The translations under genes were made by a program, and so were the position numbers. Shown here in pieces: positions 12,301 through 19,042 of a stretch of DNA of 22,458 nt (the first letter of the stretch is position 1; every line of letters starts with the position of its first letter). The DNA is from Trichoplax sp. H2. Lineage: Eukaryota > Placozoa > Uniplacotomia > Trichoplacea. The notes under the pieces were generated by a model, which saw nothing but the letters and a program-made list of their open reading frames with translations, did no database searches and was not told the DNA's origin. Location of the stretch: assembly GCA_003344405.1 (NCBI GenBank), contig NOWV01000416.1, forward strand, positions 1-22,458, given 5' to 3'.

Positions 12301-13484
12301 ATACCTATCCAAATATGAACATCTTGTCGATTATTAAATACTACAAATACAAATACAAAGATAAAGCATCCGCTCTTAAATCGCTAAGATAAATCGTTGC
12401 GTTCTAATTGTGCCTAATTCTATTGATCAGTTTATGCAGAATCAGGGTATGTTTTTGTCAAAAGGTTTCCTTACAATGAATCAAGCAGTTTTGCTACATT
12501 CACAAGTCCTGTCTTTAAAAGAAAATCGGGATCTATCTATGTACGAATAAGGAATGAAATATTGTATATTTAAATGCAGTAGTTAAAGTTTTATTAATAG
12601 GGACATTAACCATAAGAAATGCTACATTTTTTATTCGTATAATAAGTAAGTTAGCTATATTTTGTTTTATAGATAACTTATGACCACTACGTAGGCGGTA
12701 TATTAGGTAATAGCACGTGGAGAATGAAGTATAAGCTAGTCAACAGTAATACATGGATTACAATAAGTGAAAGTGCTGTAAGGCTGACAAATGGTTGGGA
12801 AAGTGTAAACGCATCAGAAAATAACTTCGCCCCATCAAACGATTTTCAAGTAAGCTCTACATATGCCTAGATCATCTTCGAATGAGATGCAACTTAAACT
12901 AATCCTATACAACTGATAAAAGGAATAGGCATTTATTGAAAAGCGATTAATTATTGATTCTATTACAATAATCTAAGATGATAAGTGTATGATACCACAT
13001 TTTGGCAAAATAATATTTAAAAGCCAGAGAATGTAGCTATGTCTCCATATTTATTTTACTGCATTTAACAAATTATGACATTTTGCAATTAAATTATACA
13101 AAATTTCATCACTCCTTTTTTTCCGGTGAATTGATTTGATTTTTTAATGATTTGCTATTATGTCTGTAGATCGAACTTAGTCTTAGTTGGGTAATAGGTA
13201 ATGATTTGCCCTCTTCCAGCGTATTTGCACTAGATAATCTCGTCGTGCATAACGTTATGGGTATCTTTGGTAAGATTCTAGTTATTTCCATGTATGAAAA
13301 GAAAACTTGTGGGTGATATTAATATTAGAGTAATAATTTTATTTCTTAATAATTAATAGATAAGCCTATCACTCTAACTCCTACTATGACTACTCTTGCA
13401 ACTGGGAATGCTCGCAGCCAATTTCAAAATTTGTATGCATTTGTTGCTTTTCTTATCATAGGAATTTTTAAAATTATTTCTTAA
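6207..13484 (+). CDS. Mosaic extracellular protein: LRR caps–MAM–kringle–SRCR–SRCR–MAM–GPI-like tail (17 exons)
   Basis: My model joins 6207-6379, 7160-7323, 7885-7959, 8233-8304, 8668-8769, 8898-9070, 9549-9633, 9955-10233, 10773-10955, 11068-11238, 11441-11623, 11734-11922, 12159-12281, 12440-12540, 12673-12849, 13170-13269 and 13360-13484: 2475 nt, about 824 residues. Every junction is GT–AG and all phases agree. The start ATG directly follows an in-frame TAA (6204-6206). Order: signal peptide (1-22), LRRNT (27-57), LRRCT-like (58-108), furin-type site RIKR (122-125), MAM1 (138-281), kringle (285-360), SRCR1 (about 394-483), SRCR2 (about 512-609), MAM2 (625-782), Thr-rich stalk and hydrophobic tail (784-824). 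The modules are typical of adhesion and ligand recognition; the actual ligand is unknown. No protease, kinase or sizeable cytoplasmic domain is seen. Kringle plus SRCR recalls neurotrypsin. Least certain are the LRR section and the edges of exon 5. Confidence 0.8.
6707..6747 (+). other. Optional 41-nt LRR-like microexon or fossil LRR inside intron 1
   Basis: The stretch has an excellent acceptor (TTTTCTTTTACGTAG), a good donor (AAGA|GTATGT) and an open phase-2 frame reading LNENSLSSMLNSK, which resembles the 'L..N.L..L' part of a leucine-rich repeat. It leaves phase 1, so it joins exon 2 only through the alternative acceptor at 7167; the net effect is +11 residues and the frame is kept. The upstream codons LLRR also look LRR-like. 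It may be an alternative exon, the remains of a lost LRR exon, or chance. Confidence 0.3.
7160..7323 (+). CDS. Exon 2: LRR C-terminal cap-like region
   Basis: Residues 58-112. The strand-like start IILEES is followed by VDC (C66), an amphipathic stretch, GKCKSP (C89) and YAGYSLKDL, matching the second half of an LRRCT cap (GxCxSPxxxxGxSLxDL). Only two of the four usual cap cysteines are present, so the call is a divergent LRRCT. Acceptor: pyrimidine-rich tract ending TTGATTAG at 7159. Donor: CAAG|GTGATA, phase 1. A second acceptor at 7166-7167 (TATTTTAG) would fit only if the 41-nt candidate exon at 6707-6747 is included. Confidence 0.65.
7885..7959 (+). CDS. Exon 3: linker with furin-type cleavage site
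   Basis: A 75-nt exon, phase 1 on both sides, covering residues 113-137 (a phase-1 split codon at each edge). It encodes AENEFARKPRIKR followed by SGFNISSVYNFQ. The RxKR motif (R122-R125) is a consensus site for proprotein convertases such as furin, and NIS at 129-131 is an N-glycosylation sequon. Acceptor TTTTTCTTCTAG at 7884 and donor CAAG|GTATGT are both strong. The exon forms a basic spacer between the LRR caps and the first MAM domain. Confidence 0.75.
8233..9633 (+). CDS. Exons 4-7: first MAM domain (MAM1)
   Basis: Exons 8233-8304, 8668-8769, 8898-9070 and 9549-9633 (72, 102, 173 and 85 nt; junction phases 1,1,0), residues 138-281. The start DCNFTLDDCGWKQ…DWKH is the diagnostic MAM opening with C139 and C146. 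Exon 5 gives the central strand NIVIAVFYKISG, exon 6 GFLDVLLIYP, and exon 7 the closing strands YNVMILG and ITLIDFKIW. Exon 5 was inferred because without it MAM1 lacks the middle that MAM2 has; its acceptor (8667, or 8682) and donor (8769|GTTAGC) are weaker than the others. Both MAM domains share the same first and last intron phases. C3 and C4 of canonical MAM are absent. Confidence 0.7.
9955..10233 (+). CDS. Exon 8: kringle domain
   Basis: A 279-nt exon, phase 1 on both sides, residues 282-374. All six kringle cysteines are present (C285, C306, C331, C343, C355, C360), with the family motifs GDDYRGYVS, GKNCISW, INWCRNPG, KPWCY and WEYCNITTC. These would form the usual 1-6, 2-4, 3-5 disulfides. 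The acceptor TTGTATGTAG at 9954 is favoured because it alone keeps phase 1; an upstream AG at 9911 would give phase 0. Donor GGAG|GTGAGG is strong. The short tail after C360 (GPTNITSGSLNPLG) is a Ser/Thr/Gly linker with a sequon. Kringles usually bind proteins or small ligands and are not catalytic. Confidence 0.92.
10773..11238 (+). CDS. Exons 9-10: first SRCR domain
   Basis: Exons 10773-10955 (183 nt) and 11068-11238 (171 nt), all phase 1. Exon 9 carries GQLAVYANGYWFGIC and the LMCRQTNLGS motif; exon 10 carries the C-terminal half, with ISCPQSAKSFSEC and a closing VWVSC. Six cysteines (C408, C423, C446, C454, C464, C483) and coding by two exons match the group A SRCR pattern. Acceptors CAATAG (10772) and TTTTTACATGCACAG (11067); donors TGGA|GTAAGA and TTAA|GTAAGTT. 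SRCR domains commonly bind proteins or polyanionic ligands, often with calcium; the partner here is unknown. Confidence 0.85.
11441..11922 (+). CDS. Exons 11-12: second SRCR domain
   Basis: Exons 11441-11623 (183 nt, the same length as exon 9) and 11734-11922 (189 nt), all phase 1. The first half reads GLAMISFNNQEGGIC, then VFCRELGYTTAG, the best SRCR signature in the gene. The second half reads FIRCMGYETKLSQC…PC…ATVQC. Six cysteines (C526, C541, C571, C581, C592, C609) sit at group A positions. Junctions: TAAATTTTAG at 11440, TCCG|GTAAAT, a short 110-nt intron, TTATTATAG at 11733, and TATA|GTAAGA. Equal exon layout with SRCR1 suggests an old tandem duplication. Confidence 0.87.
12159..13269 (+). 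CDS. Exons 13-16: second MAM domain (MAM2)
   Basis: Exons 12159-12281, 12440-12540, 12673-12849 and 13170-13269 (junction phases 1,0,0), residues 617-783. The domain starts SYCKFTYGYCGW (C625, C632), continues with SGYVFVKRF, FATFTSPVF and GSIY joined to ITYDHYVGG, then TWITISESAVRLTNGWESV, and closes with SSVFALDNLVVH, the MAM 'ALDDI' strand. Donor 12540|GTACGA is unusual, but it is the only one that yields an unbroken MAM core. The last donor is either 13260 (GTATCT) or 13269 (GTAAGA); both give phase 1 and I prefer the stronger 13269. Confidence 0.82.
13360..13484 (+). CDS. Exon 17: Thr-rich stalk and GPI-like C-terminal tail
   Basis: Residues 784-824 and the TAA stop. The exon encodes DKPITLTPTMTTLATGNARS, a short Thr/Pro stalk with small residues suited to a GPI omega site (around 798-803), then a short polar spacer and the hydrophobic tail LYAFVAFLIIGIF ending KIIS. 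This is the layout of a GPI-attachment signal. The terminal lysine also allows the alternative of a single-pass membrane segment with a four-residue tail. The acceptor TTTCTTAATAATTAATAG at 13359 is in phase 1. Confidence 0.78.
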
Positions 13485-13658
13485 AGTAGCTAAAGCCTTA
13501 CTATAACGCATAAGAAATATAATTGTAAAAAAATTACCCTAACTCAGATCAACTGCTTGTGTTCAAACCGTCGTAATAAACTATCGTTAAGTATACTCTA
13601 TAGTCATTATAATATAAAGCTGATAAAAACTAATGGATTTTTGTCAGCCGCAATCAAC

Positions 13659-13664
13659 AATAAA
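13659..13664 (+). promoter_or_regulatory. Poly(A) signal of the mosaic gene
   Basis: AATAAA lies 175 nt after the stop codon and is followed about 25 nt later by a GT-rich stretch (13688-13708, GTGAAGGTGTGTTACGGTG), the expected arrangement for cleavage and polyadenylation. 13485-13658 would be the 3' UTR. Confidence 0.55.
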
Positions 13665-13696
13665 TGTCTACTCAATCGTTAAATTTAGTGAAGGTG

Positions 13697-14726
13697 TGTT
13701 ACGGTGTTATCTCAACATTTGAATAGATTTACGTAATCTTAGCTAATATGGTAGAACTGATGATAACTTGATGTTGTTGTTTACTAATTATTGTCGATAT
13801 ATGACCATGTTATGTTAGATGGATTGTTTGACGGTATCGGTAATATGTAATAATGATTACTATGACTTAATAGAATAATCTGATACTATCTCTTAGTTGT
13901 AATCATGTGTAATGAGGTATCGAAGTTGTTTTTGTTATAGTTATGTTCGATTATCATCGAACCTTATAAAAGCGAGTGCGCTGCGCAAAAGGCTCTAGTT
14001 GTTGCAGTTCTCCAGTTCGTAAGTCGTTGTGACGGAGCTCGCTCCGAAATGAATAATATTTTGATCTAAAATGTGTAACAATATTATTATGGAGGTTGCC
14101 GATCTCGGCAACAACCTAGTTGTTAATTGAGTTTTGTTATTAATTATCCTAGTAATATACAGCGTGGATATGGTGTTAGCAATTAAAATGTCAAGCTGTA
14201 AAGATTATTATGTTAGTTAATAAGATGCTAATTAATAATATTAATTTGTGACAAGTGATAAGTAACACTCGAGCTAGTTGAATCTATAGTAAGCCTGTAT
14301 GGATCTGTATTGCACATTCTATAATTTAATGTGAAAGATTAGTATCGATCTTATTTGTGTGATATATGAAACTGTATACAAGCTTGATCATTACTTTTTA
14401 ATCTCAGTTCCACGTGCGTAAGCAAGCTAGCAATAAAGATCTTTATTAACCTAAACCTATCGTTTGACTTGATTACTATAGTATAGGAATAAGTTAGTTT
14501 TCCCTTACTGAGGATCTCCGGAGTTTGTCGGAGAACCATAAGAGTAGATAGACTAGTTTAGGTACGTTCACGAAAGCTGTTTTGTGACAGTCGTCATTAC
14601 GTAAAGTAAAAGGGCGTTTAAGTCATAAGTTTGCTTAAAGACTTTTATCTTGCGTTTCCTTGCCACAAACAATTCCAGTTTGTGACAAGGTGTTAAAAAT
14701 AATAAAAACGCTAGCAAGATGTTACA
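13697..14726. repeat. LTR-like repeat with TATA box, hairpin cluster and terminal hairpin
   Basis: The proposed element runs from TGTTACGG (13697) to TGTTACA (14720-14726), giving TG…CA ends. It contains TATAAAAG (13965-13972), a GC-richer leader with several perfect hairpins (13945-14112), a near-perfect hairpin at 14512-14537 and a 13-bp hairpin at 14658-14690. Similar sequence occurs near 1012-1565, 4464-4541 and 5526-5590. No reading frame of note lies inside, which would suit a solo LTR or a non-autonomous element. The boundaries are my guess. Confidence 0.35.
14658..14690. repeat. 13-bp hairpin (CCTTGCCACAAAC / GTTTGTGACAAGG)
   Basis: The two arms (14658-14670 and 14678-14690) are complementary at 12 of 13 positions around a 7-nt loop. 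The same core (TGTCACAAA / TTTGTGACA) recurs as a perfect hairpin at 4489-4511. Confidence 0.75.
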
Positions 14727-15702
14727 ATTTTATCTAAACCTTGACAGATAGCAGCTCAGCTAGATGTTCTCCCGGGACTTGCTCGCCGGTTTTGCGTAAA
14801 CCTTCGATACTTTATGTTTCAATGTATGTTTCGTATTTTACTTACTGGAGAATTAGCGTAGGTAATCCGATTATTCTCCACATAAATGAAACAATTATCA
14901 ATTATTTATTTTTTTGTTGTTTCCTCTATTTATCGTTTCCCTTTTTATTAGATCTAATAATGTTATACTCTCAAAATTTCGTGAGTCTTGCTAGGCTTAG
15001 GAAAGATAGCTCTCTCTTTAATATTTCCTTCCTTAATATGAGTTTGTAGCGTCATGTTACGTCGTACTACGCTGTACGGTATGTGCATGAAACTATTGAA
15101 CTCTGATATCATGCTTACCTGATTAATAAGTGTAACTACCGACGACGATGATACAAAGCCTTATTAAATATTACTTAGTTGCAGTTACAACTGCAGAACA
15201 AATCGCTAGGTATGCTACAGCATTGCGCTCTAATACTACAGGCTACTACGTAATACTATTAAGGTTTCGTTAGTTTAAAAAAATCATTTTGATAGTCAGC
15301 AGAGAAATAGAATTTTAACTAAGGAATAGAGTATCCTAGAGTAAGGTAAGATTCTCAATCACAGATTTCAGTAATTTAATACTACTCTACTTTTTTATTC
15401 CGGCTTTTGCTCTATGCAGTCTACCGTATGAGGAAAGTGGGGCAATAACACCAGCCTACTCAAGCAAATTCGGTATTCTGCGTTTCGTAATTCTTTATTG
15501 GATGTATTACTGACACAATCAGCTTGCAACAGGAAAATACGCCTACGAGTTTAGATTAAATGTGCAATAACGCGCTATTAAAGAGTCTATAAAATATTAA
15601 TGCCTCCTCCAACAAGCGTAATTTTTATTTACTTTATAATTACTTTTGATGGTAGTATTGAATAATTCGATTTCTTTCAAGTTTCTAGTACAAACTACCA
15701 GT
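14727..15702. other. No gene recognised
   Basis: A long frame at 14741-15049 starts at TTG, is AT-driven and hydrophobic, and has no splice or domain support. A TGAGGAAAGTGGGGCAAT motif at 15429 recurs at 16542. Confidence 0.45.
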
Positions 15703-16340
15703 CGCTCTTCCATGTATGGTCGTTCCAACTATTTTACAACTCACGCCGTAACACCGGCCTACTGTACATTGTACTGTATTATAGCGTTACAGTACTGTAT
15801 ATTGTACTGTACTGTACAGTACTGTCCACTACAGTGGTACGAACTGGACATAAGAGGTCCGAGAGTCCAGTTAACGACTGACTGGACCAATAAGGACCAT
15901 GTCGTAGCCTCGCCTGGACAGAGGACAGCCGCTCTGATCCATGTATGGGTCGCTCCAACTACTTTACAACACTGTCCACTGTCCACTCAGTGTCCAGTGG
16001 TTAGGCAAGGCTCCACTAAAGTAGTGCGAACTGGACACGAGTGGTCCATGAGTCCAGTTGAGGACTGATTGAACCGTGTCGTAGCCTCGCCTGGACCTCT
16101 AGAGGACAGCCGCTCTAGTCCTTGTATGGGTCGTTTCAACTATTTGACAACTCACGCCGTCACACCGGTCTACTGTACACAGTGTACAGTACATTGTACT
16201 GTATAATAGCGTTACAGTACTGTCTACTACAGTGGTACGGACTGGACCAAACGGTCCGCAGAGTCCAGTTGATGACTGATTGAACTATGTCGCAGCCTCG
16301 CCTGGACAGAGGACAGCCGTTCTGGTCCATGTCACTCCAT
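15703..16340. repeat. GC-rich tandem repeat block (units about 227, 181 and 207 bp)
   Basis: Units begin at 15703, 15930 and 16111, with a partial fourth at 16318, each opening CGCTCT…ATGTATGG-like and ending GCCTCGCCTGGAC…GAGGACAGC. Units 1 and 3 carry a TGTACAGTAC-rich palindromic segment; unit 2 carries a GTCCACTGTCCAC segment in its place. All share (G)AACTGGAC…AGTCCAGTT…GACTGA. Base composition is clearly richer in G+C than the flanks. The frames that run through it are by-products of the repeat. Confidence 0.85.
16173..16203. repeat. Overlapping perfect palindromes in repeat unit 3
   Basis: CTGTACAC-A-GTGTACAG (16173-16189) overlaps TACAGTAC-ATT-GTACTGTA (16185-16203). Both have perfect 8-bp arms, so the strand could adopt two mutually exclusive hairpins. 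Confidence 0.8.
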
Positions 16341-16372
16341 GCAACGTAGTCATCCAAGTCATTGCTATACCC

Positions 16373-16404
16373 GCAAGGCAAAATGGCAGCAAGGCAAAAT
16401 GGCA
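16373..16404. repeat. 16-bp perfect tandem duplication
   Basis: GCAAGGCAAAATGGCA occurs twice head to tail, just downstream of the GC-rich block. Confidence 0.9.
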
Positions 16405-17842
16405 GCATGGCTCAAGCTTAGCGAACACCAGGTACGGAATGCAGTTGGATTTCCTATGACGTTGTATCAATCCACTTTAGCAATCAATAGCGATCATAAG
16501 AGGCATGCATGCTGTCGCACATTCATTCTATAGCATTGGACTGAGGAAAGTGGGTCAATGAGTTGGTGTAGTGGACTCGCTGCAGAGCTAAAATGAAGTC
16601 ACTGAACTACAGTACCTCTCGATCAGTTGAACATGTAACCAACGCTAAATAGCGATCGGTAAACTTTTGAAAGATTTTCATCCGAAATTACCATTCAGTA
16701 AGGGATTTAAAGAGGTCCTTTGAATGGATATCTTGCCCACAAGTCATGCTGGGCCTGCTGGATAAAGACTACTGATCGTTGCTCTCTAACTTTAACCATC
16801 AGTAGATTACAACTATTCCGACGAGTTTGCCATTCAGTTAAGACATCAGAACAGATCAATTTAGTTATCAACCTGACTGGTAATTGATCTTTGCAGTTAC
16901 CGATTAGTACATTAGGAATATTCATATCTATTGGCGATTTATTAATCAACTTTCCTTATAAGCTTAATTAATCAAGTGAAGGATGAGCAGTGAAGCCATG
17001 CTCTAGTCGAACATCAACCGCCCTGTCGATGCAGTACTATTACATTCTAATATATTGTAATGGTCTACCATGACATCTCGACGCAGGATCGACAAACTGT
17101 TAATTGATTTATCATTGCGCTAACAATCAATTTCATCATTTTTGCCTTGACCTATATGGATTAAGATCAATGGCAACTTCTAACGTCTTCGTAGGTTGTC
17201 ATCATGCTTAAAAGTAGTGATTCCTGGCTAAAATCCTATGCACCCCACCCCCCTTCAAGTATCTCATAGATTAAAGCTATTACAGTATATTTCTTCCTAG
17301 CATTTAGAGGTTAAGATTAGCTCTCAAGTTGAACTTTATGTTGAGGTCTTTGATTAATTACGTATCCATCCACACTAGATAACATCATTGCCTGTTTCCT
17401 AAGTGAACTGGATAGTTACCATGGAAGATGAAGGCTGCTAAATTTTATTCAAATTACTTTTATAGGTTAACATTGACAGCCAAGTGGAAGATAAACTGTA
17501 ATTACAGTCCTAGAAATACTCTTTCTCATTGGATAGATTGGTATGTATATCTCTATGCAATATTAGCATCAAAAACTGACATCAAGGTTCATTGAATGTG
17601 TAATTAAACTCGTAACTATACCTACATTTCCTATAGTGTATTAATATTTGCAGATGAGAAGTAGATTTAGCCATAAACTTATTCGCGTGCTTATTATCAT
17701 AGATGTTTCGACGGAGAATAGTTCAAAACGTTCAAGATATTACCGACTTGGCAAGTCTATCCTAGCGTGATACTAACCTCATCTTTGCAACCGAAATTTC
17801 TAGTGATTTTACGTATATAAATTGCATTATTTTCAACTGAAA
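16405..17842. other. No gene recognised; moderately GC-richer intergenic DNA upstream of TSR2
   Basis: It includes an 80-codon minus-strand frame (16707-16949) with vague retroelement character and many stops beyond it, and a short C-run (CCCCACCCCCC, about 17244). The TSR2 promoter should lie in the last few hundred bases, but I see no clear core element. Confidence 0.4.
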
Positions 17843-18017
17843 ATGATGAGTAATAGTGTTAGTCTACAAAATCAGTTCGAACAGGCGGTTACCAGTTACC
17901 TGAGGCAATGGCCTGTAGTCGAGCTGATAATTGCTAATGGTTTTGCTGGTAGCTTAACAAATGAAAAAGTCGATTGGTTAATTACTACTGCCGTACCGCA
18001 AATGTTTTATGAAAACG
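17843..18017 (+). CDS. TSR2: TSR2 exon 1
   Basis: Residues 1-58 plus one base. The frame upstream is closed by TGA at 17804. The frame runs open past the donor to 18064, but the continuation loses the family match. Ending the exon at AACG|GTAACT gives an exact-length fit to TSR2 when joined to exon 2. Confidence 0.9.
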
Positions 18018-19042
18018 GTAACTTGAATATATCTGATTATTCTACAGGATATTTCTCTAGATGAATCGGACGCAAATTGATGTATTTTCATGCTCGAATC
18101 AAGAACGCTTACTACGACTGCTATATGCATGCATGTACTACAGTAGATAATATGCAATCGGCTTAATTGAATAGCAATCTATCGAATTAAACTCAAAGGC
18201 TACATCTCATAAAAGAGATCTCTAAATCAATATTGTTACAATAGACTAGACCACTGCTAGCTGATTAATATTGCACATTAAAACTAATTTGATACTAGTG
18301 TACTATTTACAAAATAACCATGTATTATACTATAGCTACAAATTATGCATAGAAGTAGTATATTCATCGCAAATAAGTTTCATTATTTTAGCTTCAGTTG
18401 TTATAATCCATCAACGCATTTATCATAGACTTAAAATAATCATGCAACCTGATATAGTGAAAATGAATGAAGCAATAACGACATATTTGCTAATATCAAA
18501 AAAAAACTCGATATCATTCTATTACAGCAAAATATTTTTCTAATCCTTACATTATTAGGAAACTTATTTCCAGATGATGTCGAATATTATCTATCGCATA
18601 TATTATTTCATGAATTTGACACTGTCGTGGAGGATGGAAGTTTATCGGATGTAAGATGATATTGACCATTTTCCTGGTTGATTCAACGTTAACTATCTAT
18701 ATATATATATTATATATTAGTAATATCCATTGTATTTGAAATTAATAGACTTCAAGAAAATTAATAGATCTGCATGATATGTACAAGAAAGGAAATGAAA
18801 CACTTTTACAAGATCAAATAATTTTATATAGTCAAACTGTAACACAACAGCAAGGCTCAGAAATTATTGACAGTATGAATGCGATGCAATTAACACATGA
18901 TCCCTCTGTAGAGCAGAGTCGTACGGTAAATCAGGCTGAAAGCAATGCGAATGTTAATAATACTGATCAGGGATTTGCTCAAAATAATGAAGATAATGAT
19001 GGTTGGCAAGTTGTGCAATCTAGAAAGAATAAGGAAAGATAG
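17843..19042 (+). CDS. TSR2: TSR2 homologue, pre-rRNA processing / eS26 chaperone (3 exons)
   Basis: The model joins 17843-18017, 18559-18650 and 18749-19042: 561 nt, 186 residues, close to the usual length of about 190. TSR2 binds free ribosomal protein eS26 and delivers it to 40S precursors; it is needed for maturation of 20S pre-rRNA. Family features: the helical core with WPVVELIIANGFAG (23-36) and EKVDWL (41-46), the hallmark NLFPDDVEYYL plus EFDTVVEDGSL (60-87), a polar Gln/Asn-rich acidic linker, and the conserved ending DGWQVVQSRK. Junctions: AACG|GTAACT with TACATTATTAG (phase 1), then CGGAT|GTAAGA with TTAATAG (phase 0). The first ATG in the open frame is at 17843, with a second directly after it. 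Confidence 0.93.
18559..18650 (+). CDS. TSR2: TSR2 exon 2
   Basis: Residues 59-89. It carries the most conserved block of the family, DDVEYYL…EFDTVVEDGSL. The acceptor is the AG at 18557-18558. The better-looking TTTCCAG 15 nt downstream is also in frame, but using it would drop NLFP and leave five residues missing relative to the family. Confidence 0.9.
18697..18718. repeat. (TA)n microsatellite in TSR2 intron 2
   Basis: An almost pure alternating TA run lies about 30 nt before the exon 3 acceptor. It is likely variable in length. Confidence 0.7.
18749..19042 (+). CDS. TSR2: TSR2 exon 3
   Basis: Residues 90-186 and the TAG stop. It starts TSRKLIDLHDMYKKGN, the helix after the hallmark motif, then an Asn/Gln/Glu-rich low-complexity linker, and the conserved acidic-then-basic end (NNEDNDGWQVVQSRK). 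Intron 2 is only 98 nt and contains a TA microsatellite before the acceptor. Confidence 0.92.
   Translation, partial: TSRKLIDLHDMYKKGNETLLQDQIILYSQTVTQQQGSEIIDSMNAMQLTHDPSVEQSRTVNQAESNANVNNTDQGFAQNNEDNDGWQVVQSRKNKER

Noticed and set aside
12195-12392. 65-codon frame over the MAM2 start
   Set aside because: A different frame from the one giving CKFTYGYCGW; it runs into intron sequence and has no domain match.
14741-15049. 102-codon frame with a hydrophobic middle
   Set aside because: TTG start, AT-driven Phe/Leu/Tyr content, no splice or family support.
15646-16068. 140-codon frame on the + strand
   Set aside because: It starts in AT-rich DNA and runs through the GC-rich tandem array; the protein only mirrors the repeat (Cys/Tyr-rich from TGTAC runs), and the minus strand of the same block is also open.
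16160-16408. Minus-strand frames over the array (also 15759-15986 and 16285-16470)
   Set aside because: Openness follows from the GC-rich repeat composition; no start context, domains or splice support.
16707-16949. 80-codon minus-strand frame, faintly like BEL/Pao or gypsy polyprotein
   Set aside because: No catalytic motif can be pointed to, and stops close the frame on both sides. A translated search of 16600-17420 against retroelement proteins would decide.
18271-18543. 90-codon frame inside TSR2 intron 1
   Set aside because: TTG start, low-complexity hydrophobic residues; lies entirely within an intron supported by the TSR2 family match.
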